This document shows, piece by piece, positions 8,910 to 17,772 of a DNA stretch of 64,000 bases; the first letter of the stretch is position 1, and every line of letters starts with the position of its first letter. The position numbers and the translations under genes are program-made. The DNA lies in contig CAUSEC010000015.1 in the NCBI GenBank assembly GCA_963530515.1, forward strand, positions 61,296 through 125,295, read 5' to 3'. Source of the DNA: CBFFRJ01 sp963530515 (GTDB taxonomy: Bacteria; Pseudomonadota; Gammaproteobacteria; Enterobacterales; Enterobacteriaceae). Under the pieces are notes generated by a model. The model was not told the DNA's origin, searched no databases, and was given only the letters and a program-made list of their open reading frames with translations.

Positions 8910-10013
8910 ATGCATATCGTTCACACAGAAGCCGATGGTGGTAAGGGCGGGCAGCCGTTACGTATCATCAATGAGTCCGCAGGGCTGATTCAGCGCGGCC
9001 ATCAGGTGACCATACTTTGCCCGCAGACGGCACCACTGCATGCGCTGGCGCGTGAGGCGGGACTGAATGTCGTTACGATGCCGCTAAAACGTAAGAATCT
9101 CAAAAACCTGCGGGCGTTGCGCAGCTGGCTTAGCGATCATCGTGATTCTATTGATGTCATAAATAGTCACAATTCTGCGGATACCTGGCTGGTGGCGCTC
9201 GCCAATCTCACTCTGCGCAATCCGGTTCCGCTGGTGCGTACCCGCCACGCCTCGGGCGTGCCGCGCAATAACTGGACCACCCGCTGGCTGTTTCGCAAAG
9301 CCTGCGCGCACATCGTGACCACAGGCGAAGCGCTGCGCCAACAGATGGCGGATATCGGCGTACCGATGGCGCAAAGTACCTCGGTGCCCAGCGGCGTGGA
9401 TACCAGGCGTTTTCACCCTGCAGACAAGCAGGCGGCCAGAGCGCACTGCGGGCTCGGGCAAGCGGATTTTTTACTCGGTGTGGTGTCGCATCTGCGTCCT
9501 AACAAAGGACATAGCGTTCTGCTGCGCGCACTGGCGACGATTGAGCGCCCAGACGTGAAGCTGGTTATCGTCGGTGAAGGACCATATAAAGCTACGCTGG
9601 AACAGCAAATCGTCGATCTGGGGTTGCAGGATCGCGTCGTGATGACGGGCCACCGTAGTGACCCGGAGCGTTTTTTCCCGGCTTTCGATATTGCCCTGAG
9701 CCCGTCCCATGATATGGAAGGCCTGCCGCAGGGCGTATTGCAGTCGCTGGCGTCACGTATCGCCACTATCGCGACCGACGCGGGAGGAACGGGTGATGCT
9801 GTGATTAACGGTAAAACCGGGTTGCTTATCGCTCAGCGTGATGAAAAAGCGCTGCGTGACGCGATTATCACACTTTATGACGACGCGGCCTTGCGTGAAA
9901 CGCTGGCGCAACAGGGGTATGACTACCTGTGCGCCCACTTTACGCGCGAATGCATGCTGGATGCGATGGAGAAGGTGTTTGCCGACGCCGCTCAGCGCAA
10001 CAGGTTGCGGTAG
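8910..10013 (+). CDS. Glycosyltransferase family 4, LPS core
   Basis: GT-B fold transferase of 367 residues. The N-terminal domain has TEADGGKGGQPLRIINE, the acceptor-side glycine-rich loop. The C-terminal domain has VVSHLRPNKGHSVLLRA and EGLPQGVLQSLASRIATIATDAGGTGD, the GT4 donor-binding EX7E-type region. It is read against all the surrounding core genes, and its 3' end overlaps the WabG-like gene by 22 bp. The place in the cluster recalls wabH of Klebsiella, a GlcNAc transferase, but I cannot confirm the orthology. ATG has AGGA upstream. Confidence 0.8.
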   Translation: MHIVHTEADGGKGGQPLRIINESAGLIQRGHQVTILCPQTAPLHALAREAGLNVVTMPLKRKNLKNLRALRSWLSDHRDSIDVINSHNSADTWLVALANLTLRNPVPLVRTRHASGVPRNNWTTRWLFRKACAHIVTTGEALRQQMADIGVPMAQSTSVPSGVDTRRFHPADKQAARAHCGLGQADFLLGVVSHLRPNKGHSVLLRALATIERPDVKLVIVGEGPYKATLEQQIVDLGLQDRVVMTGHRSDPERFFPAFDIALSPSHDMEGLPQGVLQSLASRIATIATDAGGTGDAVINGKTGLLIAQRDEKALRDAIITLYDDAALRETLAQQGYDYLCAHFTRECMLDAMEKVFADAAQRNRLR

Positions 10014-11101
10014 AGCGCCTGCAACTCCCCGGCCATGCGGTCGAGGGTATAAGGTTCGGCAGTCGCGCGGGCGGCTGTCGCATAATCCACCCCACTTTTT
10101 CTGCCTTCCAGCCATGTCCCGATAGCCTGCTGATAGCCTTTGCTGTCGAGCGCATCGCGTACCCAGCCGTTCACCCCTTCAGTTACCCACTCCGCCGCAC
10201 CACAGCCGTGGCTGGTGAGTAGCGGTAGCCCGCAGGCCAGCGCTTCAACGCAGACGTTGGGGAAGGGATCGTAAAGCGTGGGCAGAATCAGTGCATCCGC
10301 AGAACCGTACACCTCACGGACATCGGCAACCGGCCCGAGGAAACGCACGCGGGGCGCCACGCCCAGGGTCTGCGCCAGTTTTTCGAACCGGCGAGCGTGT
10401 TTGTCGCGCCCGGCAATCAGCAGCCAGACATCAGGATGCGCCGCAATCGCTTTCAGTGCCGTGGCAACGCCTTTGCGGCTAAAACCCGAGCCGACATAGG
10501 CCAGCACCGGCGCATCCTGCGGGATACCCAGCGCATCACGTTGCGACAGGCTTTTCACCGACGGATGGAAATGAGCGGTGTCCACGCCGTTATAAATCAC
10601 GGTGAGCTTGTCATCCGACAGGGCAAAACGGCGCGCGATGTCGTCGCGCACCATCTTCGAGTTGCAGATAACCTTGCGCAGTGCCGGATGGGTGAACATC
10701 TGCGTTTCAGCTTGCAGGATATAGCGGTGATACTTGCTGAACGACTGCGCCCAGCGCGCCAGCGGCGACTGGATGCGGCCATATTGTTCAAGCCAGGTAG
10801 CATGCACGCCATCGCCCGCGCGAAAGACGGTCGCGCCCGGAATGCGTTCGTGGCTCTGCACAATATCAAAGTGAACGAACTGCGCGGCGGCGGCGGCGGC
10901 AAACCCGGCCTCACGGCTCAGGCGATTTCGAAAGGGAGGATTTACTGTTAACGTCTGCCAGCCTGCGGCATCTTCCCACTGACGGGCGATCAGCGTGACG
11001 TTAAGCGTCGTGTCCTGCGCCAGCACGTTCAGGGCGCGGGAGACAAAACGCTCCGCGCCGCCGTTGGGGTTGTAAGTCTGTCTGACGATAGCCAGCTTCA
11101 T
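9992..11101 (-). CDS. Glycosyltransferase family 4, WabG-like core transferase
   Basis: A 369-residue GT-B enzyme. The N-terminal QTYNPNGGAERFVSRAL and VQSHERIPGATVFRAGDGVH are features I associate with the WabG group, which in Klebsiella adds galacturonic acid to heptose II. YVGSGFSRKGVATAL and PTLYDPFPNVCVEALACGLP (donor-binding EX7E region) mark the C-terminal domain. Its ATG overlaps the waaQ stop by 4 bp, so it is the last gene of hldD-waaF-waaC-waaQ. This operon position agrees with an inner-core function. The exact sugar is inferred. Confidence 0.75.
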   Translation of the reverse strand: MKLAIVRQTYNPNGGAERFVSRALNVLAQDTTLNVTLIARQWEDAAGWQTLTVNPPFRNRLSREAGFAAAAAAQFVHFDIVQSHERIPGATVFRAGDGVHATWLEQYGRIQSPLARWAQSFSKYHRYILQAETQMFTHPALRKVICNSKMVRDDIARRFALSDDKLTVIYNGVDTAHFHPSVKSLSQRDALGIPQDAPVLAYVGSGFSRKGVATALKAIAAHPDVWLLIAGRDKHARRFEKLAQTLGVAPRVRFLGPVADVREVYGSADALILPTLYDPFPNVCVEALACGLPLLTSHGCGAAEWVTEGVNGWVRDALDSKGYQQAIGTWLEGRKSGVDYATAARATAEPYTLDRMAGELQALYRNLLR

Positions 11102-12201
11102 GCAGGGTATTCCAGCAGGAGAGTGTCAATGGCGCTCAGCACCTGTTGCGGGGTGATGGCGGTGATGCAGTCGGAAACACCGCTGTCGCCGCAGCCCGCT
11201 TTACCACACGGCTGGCAGGTGAACCCGGCGGTAATCACGCGATAGTTCACACCCCACGGTGCCCATTTGATGGCCCCGGTTGGGCCAAAAATCGCCACGG
11301 TCGGCGTGCCCACGGCGCTCGCCAGGTGCATTGGCATCGAATCGACGCCAAAGTAGACCCTGGCGTGCTTCATCAGCGCGCCCAGCTCTTTCAGGTTCAG
11401 TTGCCCGCTTAAATCAAAGACCGGCTGGGTCAGGGCTGCCCGCAACGCATCCATATACTCCGTCTCGTCTTTCGACGGTGCGGCGGAGAGGATAATCGGC
11501 AGGCCACGGGCGGCAAGGTTATCAATGGTCGCGGCGAGCGCCTCGATTTGCCAGGCTTTAAACATCCAGCGCGAGGTCGGATGCACCAGGATGTACGATT
11601 TACTGGCAAGACCAAAGCCCGCCAGTTTTTCTGCAATCACTGCTTCCGCGGCGTCGCCCGGCACAAAGAGGGTGTTTTTGTCCTCTGCTGTTTGCGGGTG
11701 AATACCAATGCGACGCAGGGCATCAAGGTTCACCTCCACCATGTGGCGGGTATTGTCCTGAATGGCCGGGTAGAGAGTGGTAAAGGATTTGACCCAGCGC
11801 CGACGCGCCAGCCCACCGCGTTTATCCGGCTTAAAGCCCACCGACACGCGGGGTTTGAGGCGACGCGCCAGGCGTGCGCCGTGCCAGTGCTCGGTCAGAT
11901 TGACCAGCACGTCGTATTCTCGTGCTTTGAGTTTTTTCAGCAGCGCCCGATAAAGACCCAGCTGCTCGAACCAGCCCTTTTTACGCCAGTTACGACCAAT
12001 GACGTGCACCTGATCGATGTAAGGGTGGCTGGTCAGCATGGCCTGGGTGTCGTCATAGATCAGGGCGTCGACTTCAACATCCGGCCAGTTTTTTTTCAGC
12101 ACGGTAAACACCGGCGAAGTCAGCAGGACGTCCCCGTGGTGGCGCAGCTTAACGATCAGCACACGCTTTGGCGGGCGTTCCGGCGTAAAAAAATCAGACA
12201 T
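11098..12201 (-). CDS. waaQ: LPS heptosyltransferase III
   Basis: GT9 family; adds the branching heptose (HepIII) to HepII of the inner core. The motif KRVLIVKLRHHGDVLLTSPVF near the N-terminus is the ADP-heptose transferase signature, and FGVDSMPMHLASAVGTPTVAIFGPTG is the donor-binding region. CQPCGKAGCGDS near the C-terminus is typical of WaaQ. The ATG at 12201 has an AGAG ribosome site; a GTG six bases upstream (12207) could also serve. It overlaps waaC by 8 bp and the next gene by 4 bp, so translation is probably coupled. Confidence 0.92.
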   Translation of the reverse strand: MSDFFTPERPPKRVLIVKLRHHGDVLLTSPVFTVLKKNWPDVEVDALIYDDTQAMLTSHPYIDQVHVIGRNWRKKGWFEQLGLYRALLKKLKAREYDVLVNLTEHWHGARLARRLKPRVSVGFKPDKRGGLARRRWVKSFTTLYPAIQDNTRHMVEVNLDALRRIGIHPQTAEDKNTLFVPGDAAEAVIAEKLAGFGLASKSYILVHPTSRWMFKAWQIEALAATIDNLAARGLPIILSAAPSKDETEYMDALRAALTQPVFDLSGQLNLKELGALMKHARVYFGVDSMPMHLASAVGTPTVAIFGPTGAIKWAPWGVNYRVITAGFTCQPCGKAGCGDSGVSDCITAITPQQVLSAIDTLLLEYPA

Positions 12202-13177
12202 AGTCACTCTCTGCTTTCAGCAAAGGCTGTAATTGCGCAAAAACCGCAGTCGCGTCTAAGTCGCTCAACTGCGATGAATGTTCCGGGCGGCAGATATATT
12301 GATTTTTTCCGTAGCCGCCAATCAGCCCAGGATCCGTTGGGCCGTAAAGCGTAATGTTAGGACGATCCAGCGCGGCGGTCAGATGACTCAGCCCTGTGTC
12401 GACGGAAACCACACAGCGGGCTCCCGCCAGAACCTGTGCCACGCGCTCCAGGCTCATGCGCGGTAGCACCTCAACAAAATCATAGCCTTCTGCCAGCCGC
12501 TTCGCGCGGGCCTCTTCGTGCGGCGCACCCCAGGGCAGTTTGACCTGCAATCCGCTGTCAGCAAGAAGGGCAATAAGGTCACGCCAGTGGTTCTCTGGCC
12601 AGTGCTTATCGTCGCGGGTGGTGGCATGCAAAAAGACGGCGTAGGGGGTGATATGGCTGCGGCTATCGGGGAAGTGGCGCGCGATGGCATAGTCGCCCTG
12701 GCTTTGCGGCTTCGCATAGCCAAGACTTTTAGCGAACAGCTCGCGGGTACGCTCCACCGCATGCTGCTGTTTTGCAATGTGATGACGGCGGTTATAAAAC
12801 AGGCTCGCCAGCGGCTCGCGCGCACTCTGCCAGTCCATGCCGTGTTTGAGGCCGTGCGCCAGACGGGTCACCAGGGCCGCGCTTTTCACCAGCCCCTGGG
12901 CATCAATAATGGCGTCATACTGCTCTGCCTGAACCGCACGGCGAAAGGCCAGCCGTTCTGCTTTAACCGTGGAGGAGAACCAGGCTTTGCGCCAGCGACG
13001 AATGGCCACCGGGATCACCCGGTCAACGTTTTCATGCCAGGAGGGGATCTGGGCAAAGCCCTCTTCCACAACCCAGTCAAAACGGATACCCGGTATGGCA
13101 AGGGCGGCATCGGTTAACGCAGGGAGCGTATGCAGGACATCACCCATTGACGAGGTTTTAACGATCAGCACCCGCAT
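12194..13177 (-). CDS. waaC: LPS heptosyltransferase I
   Basis: Transfers the first L-glycero-D-manno-heptose from ADP-heptose to Kdo2-lipid A. The GT9 start MRVLIVKTSSMGDVLHTLPAL and the donor motif VSVDTGLSHLTAALDRPNITLYGPTDPGLIGGYG are both present. YDAIIDAQGLVKSA is the family's conserved mid-domain sequence. Length is 327 residues, close to E. coli WaaC. It begins 3 bp after waaF and overlaps waaQ. Confidence 0.97.
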   Translation of the reverse strand: MRVLIVKTSSMGDVLHTLPALTDAALAIPGIRFDWVVEEGFAQIPSWHENVDRVIPVAIRRWRKAWFSSTVKAERLAFRRAVQAEQYDAIIDAQGLVKSAALVTRLAHGLKHGMDWQSAREPLASLFYNRRHHIAKQQHAVERTRELFAKSLGYAKPQSQGDYAIARHFPDSRSHITPYAVFLHATTRDDKHWPENHWRDLIALLADSGLQVKLPWGAPHEEARAKRLAEGYDFVEVLPRMSLERVAQVLAGARCVVSVDTGLSHLTAALDRPNITLYGPTDPGLIGGYGKNQYICRPEHSSQLSDLDATAVFAQLQPLLKAESDYV

Positions 13178-13180
13178 CCG

Positions 13181-14227
13181 TTACCCTTCTTCTTTCAACA
13201 GCAGGTCATTCAGTTCGTTCAGTACCCGCTCCGGGGTAATGTCGATCAGGCTCTGATGATAGCCTTCGGCGGCGTCGCCTTTACGCACCTTGTGGTAGCC
13301 GGTAATCAGGCGAATCACCCGCGCTTTATGCGACAGCGGCGGGGTGAAGTCCGGGCTGCTCGGGCCGTAAAGCGCGATCAGCGGGCGGTTAAGCGCAGCG
13401 GCAACGTGCATCAGCCCGGAGTCATTGCTGACCACCGCTTTACAGGATGCGATAAGAATGACCGCCTGCTCCAGCTGGGTTTCCCCGGCCAGATTGCGGC
13501 ACCACGCCTGCTGTTCCACGCTCAGGGACGCGAGGATTTGATTGCCCGCCTCGTGATCTTTTGCCGAGCCAAACAGCACCACCTGGAAGCCTTCATCGAT
13601 AAGCTGTTTTGCCAGCTCCGCGTAGTGATAGTGCGGCCAGCGCTTGGCCGGGCCAAATTCAGCACCGGGGCAAAAGCCGACTATCTGGCGTTCTGACGAG
13701 AGCGAAAACGCAGCGCAGGTCTGGGTTTTTTCACCCTCGTTTACCTGCAACTGTGGCCAGAGCAACGGCTGTGGCAAATCTTTCGCCGACGCCATCGCCC
13801 CTTTGTCATAGGCCAGCGCAACATAGCGCTCAACCATCAACGGCCAGGCTTCTTTGTCCAGCACGCGGCTGTCATTGAGCAAGCCATAGCGCATTTCGCC
13901 ACGCCAGCCGGTACGGTGGGGCACACTGGCAAAGAAGGGCACAAGGGCGGATTTAAAGGAGTTGGGCAGCACGTATGCGCGGTCGTAACGTTTTGCCCGC
14001 AGGCTGTGGCCCAGTTTGCGACGTTCGCCAATTTCCAGCGCCCCGTGACCGAGCGGCATCGGGATGGCTTCATTCACTTCCGGCATGCGCGACAACAACG
14101 GACGGCACCACGCGGGTGCCATCACATCAATTGTGGCTTCGGGGAAGCGCGACTTGAGCGTGCGATAGAGACTTTGCGACATCATCATGTCGCCCACCCA
14201 TGACGGGCCGATCACCAGAATCTTCAT
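13181..14227 (-). CDS. waaF: ADP-heptose:LPS heptosyltransferase II
   Basis: Adds the second heptose of the inner core. The GT9 N-terminal motif is MKILVIGPSWVGDMMMSQSL, and the donor-binding motif is VVSNDSGLMHVAAALNRPLIALYGPSSPDFTPPL. The 348-residue length matches E. coli WaaF. It starts 2 bp after hldD, in the conserved order hldD-waaF-waaC. Confidence 0.98.
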   Translation of the reverse strand: MKILVIGPSWVGDMMMSQSLYRTLKSRFPEATIDVMAPAWCRPLLSRMPEVNEAIPMPLGHGALEIGERRKLGHSLRAKRYDRAYVLPNSFKSALVPFFASVPHRTGWRGEMRYGLLNDSRVLDKEAWPLMVERYVALAYDKGAMASAKDLPQPLLWPQLQVNEGEKTQTCAAFSLSSERQIVGFCPGAEFGPAKRWPHYHYAELAKQLIDEGFQVVLFGSAKDHEAGNQILASLSVEQQAWCRNLAGETQLEQAVILIASCKAVVSNDSGLMHVAAALNRPLIALYGPSSPDFTPPLSHKARVIRLITGYHKVRKGDAAEGYHQSLIDITPERVLNELNDLLLKEEG

Positions 14228-14229
14228 AC

Positions 14230-15162
14230 TTACGCGTCGCGGTTCAGCCAGGCCATATATTCCGTTACGCCTTCGGCAACGGTCTTGAACGGCTTATCGT
14301 AGCCTGCGGCGCGCAGGTTGGTCAGATCGGCCTGCGTGAACGCCTGGTAACGGCCTTTCAGCTTGTCAGGGAACGGAATGTACTCGATGCTGCCTTTTTT
14401 GTGATACGCCAGCGTTGCGTCAGCCACTGCCTGGAAGGACTCCGCGCGGCCTGTACCCAGGTTGAAGATGCCGGATACACCGTTTTCCCAGAACCACAGG
14501 TTCACTGCGGCAACGTCGCCCACGTAAACGAAGTCGCGCTTAAAGCCATTGCTGCCTTCGAACAGTTTCGGGCTTTCGCCGTTATTCAGCTGGGTGTTCA
14601 GGTGGAACGCCACGCTCGCCATGCTGCCTTTGTGGCCTTCGCGCGGTCCGTAGACGTTGAAGTAACGGAAACCCACGACCGGAGAGTTGGCTTCTGGCAG
14701 GATCTGACGGACGTATTCATCGAACAGGAATTTAGAATAGCCGTAAACGTTCAGCGGTTTTTCGTATTCGCGTGACTCGATAAAGTCGCTGGTGCGACCG
14801 CCGTAGGTCGCGGCAGAAGAGGCGTACAGGAACGGAATTTCACGTTCCAGGCAGAAGTGAAGCAACTCTTTAGAATACTGATAGTTGTTATCCATCATGT
14901 ACTTGCCGTCCCACTCGGTGGTGGAAGAACACGCACCTTCGTGGAAAATAGCGTCGATATCGTCGAACTCTTCACCGGCCATAATCTGGATAAGGAAGTC
15001 TTCTTTATCCATATAGTCAGTGATATTCAGGTCCACCAGGTTCACGAACTTGGTGCCGTCTTTCAGATTGTCTACCACCAGGATGTCGGTGATGCCTTTA
15101 TCATTCAGGGCCTTAACGATGTTGCTGCCGATAAAGCCTGCGCCGCCGGTAACGATGATCAT
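14230..15162 (-). CDS. hldD: ADP-L-glycero-D-manno-heptose 6-epimerase
   Basis: NADP-dependent epimerase that converts ADP-D,D-heptose into ADP-L,D-heptose, the donor for WaaC, WaaF and WaaQ. It is a short-chain dehydrogenase with the Rossmann motif TGGAGFIGS (residues 5-13) and the catalytic pair Tyr140 and Lys144. The start was moved from 15207 to 15162, since MIIVTGGAG is the family N-terminus, AAAGG lies upstream, and this gives the standard 310 residues. It is first in the heptose operon. Confidence 0.98.
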   Translation of the reverse strand: MIIVTGGAGFIGSNIVKALNDKGITDILVVDNLKDGTKFVNLVDLNITDYMDKEDFLIQIMAGEEFDDIDAIFHEGACSSTTEWDGKYMMDNNYQYSKELLHFCLEREIPFLYASSAATYGGRTSDFIESREYEKPLNVYGYSKFLFDEYVRQILPEANSPVVGFRYFNVYGPREGHKGSMASVAFHLNTQLNNGESPKLFEGSNGFKRDFVYVGDVAAVNLWFWENGVSGIFNLGTGRAESFQAVADATLAYHKKGSIEYIPFPDKLKGRYQAFTQADLTNLRAAGYDKPFKTVAEGVTEYMAWLNRDA

Positions 15163-15187
15163 AACTGTAACCTTTGAATTGTGGAGC

Positions 15188-15204
15188 TCTGAGACAATCT
15201 CAGA
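15188..15204. promoter_or_regulatory. 17-bp inverted repeat in the hldD leader
   Basis: TCTGAGA-CAA-TCTCAGA is a perfect 7-bp inverted repeat 26 bp upstream of the hldD start. A second one, AATGGT-N9-ACCATT, follows at about 15209-15229. Together they sit between the hldD start and the divergent kbl promoter. They could be an operator or an RNA leader hairpin. I know no regulator with this site. Confidence 0.4.
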
Positions 15205-15377
15205 CACTAATGGTTCTTATCATACCATTTCATTGGACACCCTACAGCCATTCCCCCGCAGGCATCTTGTTACACGTGATTTATGCTACAAAATGTTCAT
15301 CAGGTGATGCGTCATCTCGTATCAACGTATAGCTTTGGGTAATATGTTCCGAAATTTGCCCTGTCTGGAGAATTGCG

Positions 15378-16574
15378 ATGCGTGGGGATTTTTACAAGCA
15401 GTTAACGAGCGACCTTGAGACCGCACGGGCGGAAGGGCTGTTCAAAGAAGAACGCATTATTACCTCAGCCCAACAGGCTGACATCACTGTGGCGAATGGT
15501 AGCCATGTCATTAACTTCTGTGCCAATAACTACCTTGGCCTGGCGAATCACCCTGAGCTGATTGCCGCGGCGAAAGCCGGGATGGACAGCCACGGTTTTG
15601 GTATGGCTTCTGTGCGCTTTATTTGCGGGACGCAGGACAGCCACAAGCAGCTTGAGAAAAAGCTCGCAGAATTCCTCGGCATGGAAGATGCGATTCTCTA
15701 TTCCTCCTGCTTTGATGCCAACGGCGGGCTGTTTGAAACCCTGCTGGGCGCAGAAGACGCCATCATCTCCGATGCACTCAATCATGCTTCGATCATCGAC
15801 GGCGTGCGTCTGTGCAAAGCGAAGCGCTTCCGCTACGCCAATAACGATATGCAGGAACTGGAAGCGCGCCTGAAAGAAGCCCGTGAAGCAGGGGCGCGCC
15901 ATGTGCTGATCGCCACCGACGGCGTCTTCTCCATGGACGGCGTGATTGCCAATCTGAAAGGCGTGTGCGATCTCGCGGACAAATACGATGCGCTGGTGAT
16001 GGTCGATGATTCACACGCCGTGGGCTTTGTCGGTGAAAACGGTCGTGGTTCCCATGAATACTGCGAGGTGATGGGGCGTGTCGACATCATCACCGGTACG
16101 CTGGGTAAAGCGCTCGGCGGTGCATCTGGCGGTTATACCGCTGCCCGCAAAGAGGTGGTGGAGTGGCTGCGTCAGCGTTCCCGTCCGTATCTGTTCTCCA
16201 ACTCGCTGGCCCCGGCGATTGTTGCGGCGTCCATCAAAGTGCTGGAAATGGTCGAAACAGGCTCTGAGCTGCGTGACCGTCTGTGGTCGAATGCCCGTCT
16301 GTTCCGCGAAAAAATGAGTGCGGCCGGTTTCACGCTGGCCGGTGCCGATCACGCCATCATTCCGGTGATGCTCGGTGACGCGGTGGTGGCGCAGAACTTT
16401 GCCCGCGAACTGCAAAAAGAGGGCATCTACGTGACCGGCTTCTTCTTCCCGGTGGTGCCAAAAGGTCAGGCGCGTATTCGTACGCAAATGTCGGCGGCCC
16501 ATACGCCAGAGCAAATTGAACGTGCGGTGGCAGCGTTTATCCGCATTGGTAAACAACTGGGCGTGATTGCCTGA
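15378..16574 (+). CDS. kbl: Glycine C-acetyltransferase (2-amino-3-ketobutyrate CoA ligase)
   Basis: PLP-dependent enzyme that cleaves 2-amino-3-ketobutyrate with CoA to glycine and acetyl-CoA, the second step of threonine degradation. Belongs to the alpha-oxoamine synthase family. It shows VDDSHAVGFVGENGRG and the PLP lysine motif GTLGKALGGASGG (Lys near residue 244). At 398 residues it is full length. A GGAG ribosome site precedes ATG. It forms an operon with tdh 9 bp downstream, and is divergent from hldD. Confidence 0.98.
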   Translation: MRGDFYKQLTSDLETARAEGLFKEERIITSAQQADITVANGSHVINFCANNYLGLANHPELIAAAKAGMDSHGFGMASVRFICGTQDSHKQLEKKLAEFLGMEDAILYSSCFDANGGLFETLLGAEDAIISDALNHASIIDGVRLCKAKRFRYANNDMQELEARLKEAREAGARHVLIATDGVFSMDGVIANLKGVCDLADKYDALVMVDDSHAVGFVGENGRGSHEYCEVMGRVDIITGTLGKALGGASGGYTAARKEVVEWLRQRSRPYLFSNSLAPAIVAASIKVLEMVETGSELRDRLWSNARLFREKMSAAGFTLAGADHAIIPVMLGDAVVAQNFARELQKEGIYVTGFFFPVVPKGQARIRTQMSAAHTPEQIERAVAAFIRIGKQLGVIA

Positions 16575-16583
16575 GGACGTAAG

Positions 16584-17609
16584 ATGAAAGCGCTATCCAA
16601 ACTGAAAGCGGAAGAAGGCATCTGGATGAACGACGTTCCGGCACCGGAAGTCGGGCATAACGACCTGCTGATTAAAATCCGCAAAACCGCGATTTGCGGT
16701 ACCGATGTGCATATCTACAACTGGGACGAATGGTCACAAAAAACCATTCCGGTCCCGATGGTGGTGGGTCACGAGTACGTCGGTGAAGTGGTCGGCATCG
16801 GTCAGGAAGTCCGCGGCTTTAAGCTCGGTGACCGCGTCTCCGGTGAAGGTCATATCACCTGTGGCCACTGCCGCAACTGCCGTGCGGGCCGTACACACCT
16901 GTGCCGTAACACCGTCGGTGTGGGCGTTAACCGTCCCGGCTGCTTTGCTGAATATCTGGTCATTCCGGCTTTTAACGCCTTCAAAATCCCGGACAATATT
17001 TCCGACGATTTGGCCTCTATTTTCGACCCTTTTGGTAACGCCGTTCACACCGCGCTCTCTTTCGACCTGGTGGGCGAAGACGTGCTGGTTTCCGGCGCTG
17101 GCCCTATCGGTATTATGGCGGCGGCGGTCGCAAAACACGTCGGTGCACGTCATGTTGTTATTACCGATGTGAATGAATACCGTCTGGATCTGGCCCGTAA
17201 AATGGGCGTGACTCGCGCAGTGAACGTGGCGAAAGAGAGTCTGACCGACGTCATGGCTGAGCTGGGCATGACCGAAGGTTTTGACGTGGGTCTTGAGATG
17301 TCTGGTGCGCCACCGGCGTTCCGTACCATGCTCGACACCATGAACCACGGCGGCCGTATTGCGCTGCTGGGTATTCCACCGTCTGAAATGTCCATCGACT
17401 GGAATAAAGTGATCTTCAAGGGTCTCTTCATTAAAGGGATTTACGGTCGCGAAATGTTCGAAACCTGGTATAAGATGGCGGCGCTGATTCAGTCCGGGCT
17501 GGATCTCTCCCCGATTATTACCCACCGTTTCGGTATCGATGATTTCCAGAAAGGTTTTGACGCCATGCGCTCAGGCCAGTCTGGTAAAGTTATCCTGAGC
17601 TGGAACTAA
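16584..17609 (+). CDS. tdh: L-threonine 3-dehydrogenase
   Basis: Zinc- and NAD-dependent medium-chain dehydrogenase that oxidises threonine to 2-amino-3-ketobutyrate, the substrate of Kbl. The catalytic zinc region is ICGTDVHIYNWDEW with GHEYVGEV. The structural zinc site is CGHCRNCRAGRTHLC. The NAD-binding motif is VSGAGPIGIMAAAVAKH. Length is 341 residues as in E. coli. It is last in the kbl-tdh operon and followed by a strong terminator. Confidence 0.98.
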   Translation: MKALSKLKAEEGIWMNDVPAPEVGHNDLLIKIRKTAICGTDVHIYNWDEWSQKTIPVPMVVGHEYVGEVVGIGQEVRGFKLGDRVSGEGHITCGHCRNCRAGRTHLCRNTVGVGVNRPGCFAEYLVIPAFNAFKIPDNISDDLASIFDPFGNAVHTALSFDLVGEDVLVSGAGPIGIMAAAVAKHVGARHVVITDVNEYRLDLARKMGVTRAVNVAKESLTDVMAELGMTEGFDVGLEMSGAPPAFRTMLDTMNHGGRIALLGIPPSEMSIDWNKVIFKGLFIKGIYGREMFETWYKMAALIQSGLDLSPIITHRFGIDDFQKGFDAMRSGQSGKVILSWN

Positions 17610-17630
17610 ATTTCTGGAACGGGAAATAAA

Positions 17631-17651
17631 GACGCCTGCGGGCGTCTTTTT
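17631..17651 (+). terminator. Intrinsic terminator after tdh
   Basis: A GACGCC-TGCG-GGCGTC hairpin followed by a run of eight or more T residues, 21 bp after the tdh stop. A canonical rho-independent terminator for the kbl-tdh operon. Confidence 0.93.
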
Positions 17652-17772
17652 TTATTATCTGCCTCACACTTTTCGCCCTAAATAGCACAATGAGCACATT
17701 TTCCGTAACGAAAACTCAGGTTAGAACATAAAGTCTGTTGACGATTGGTTTAACTTTTAATTACGGATAATT

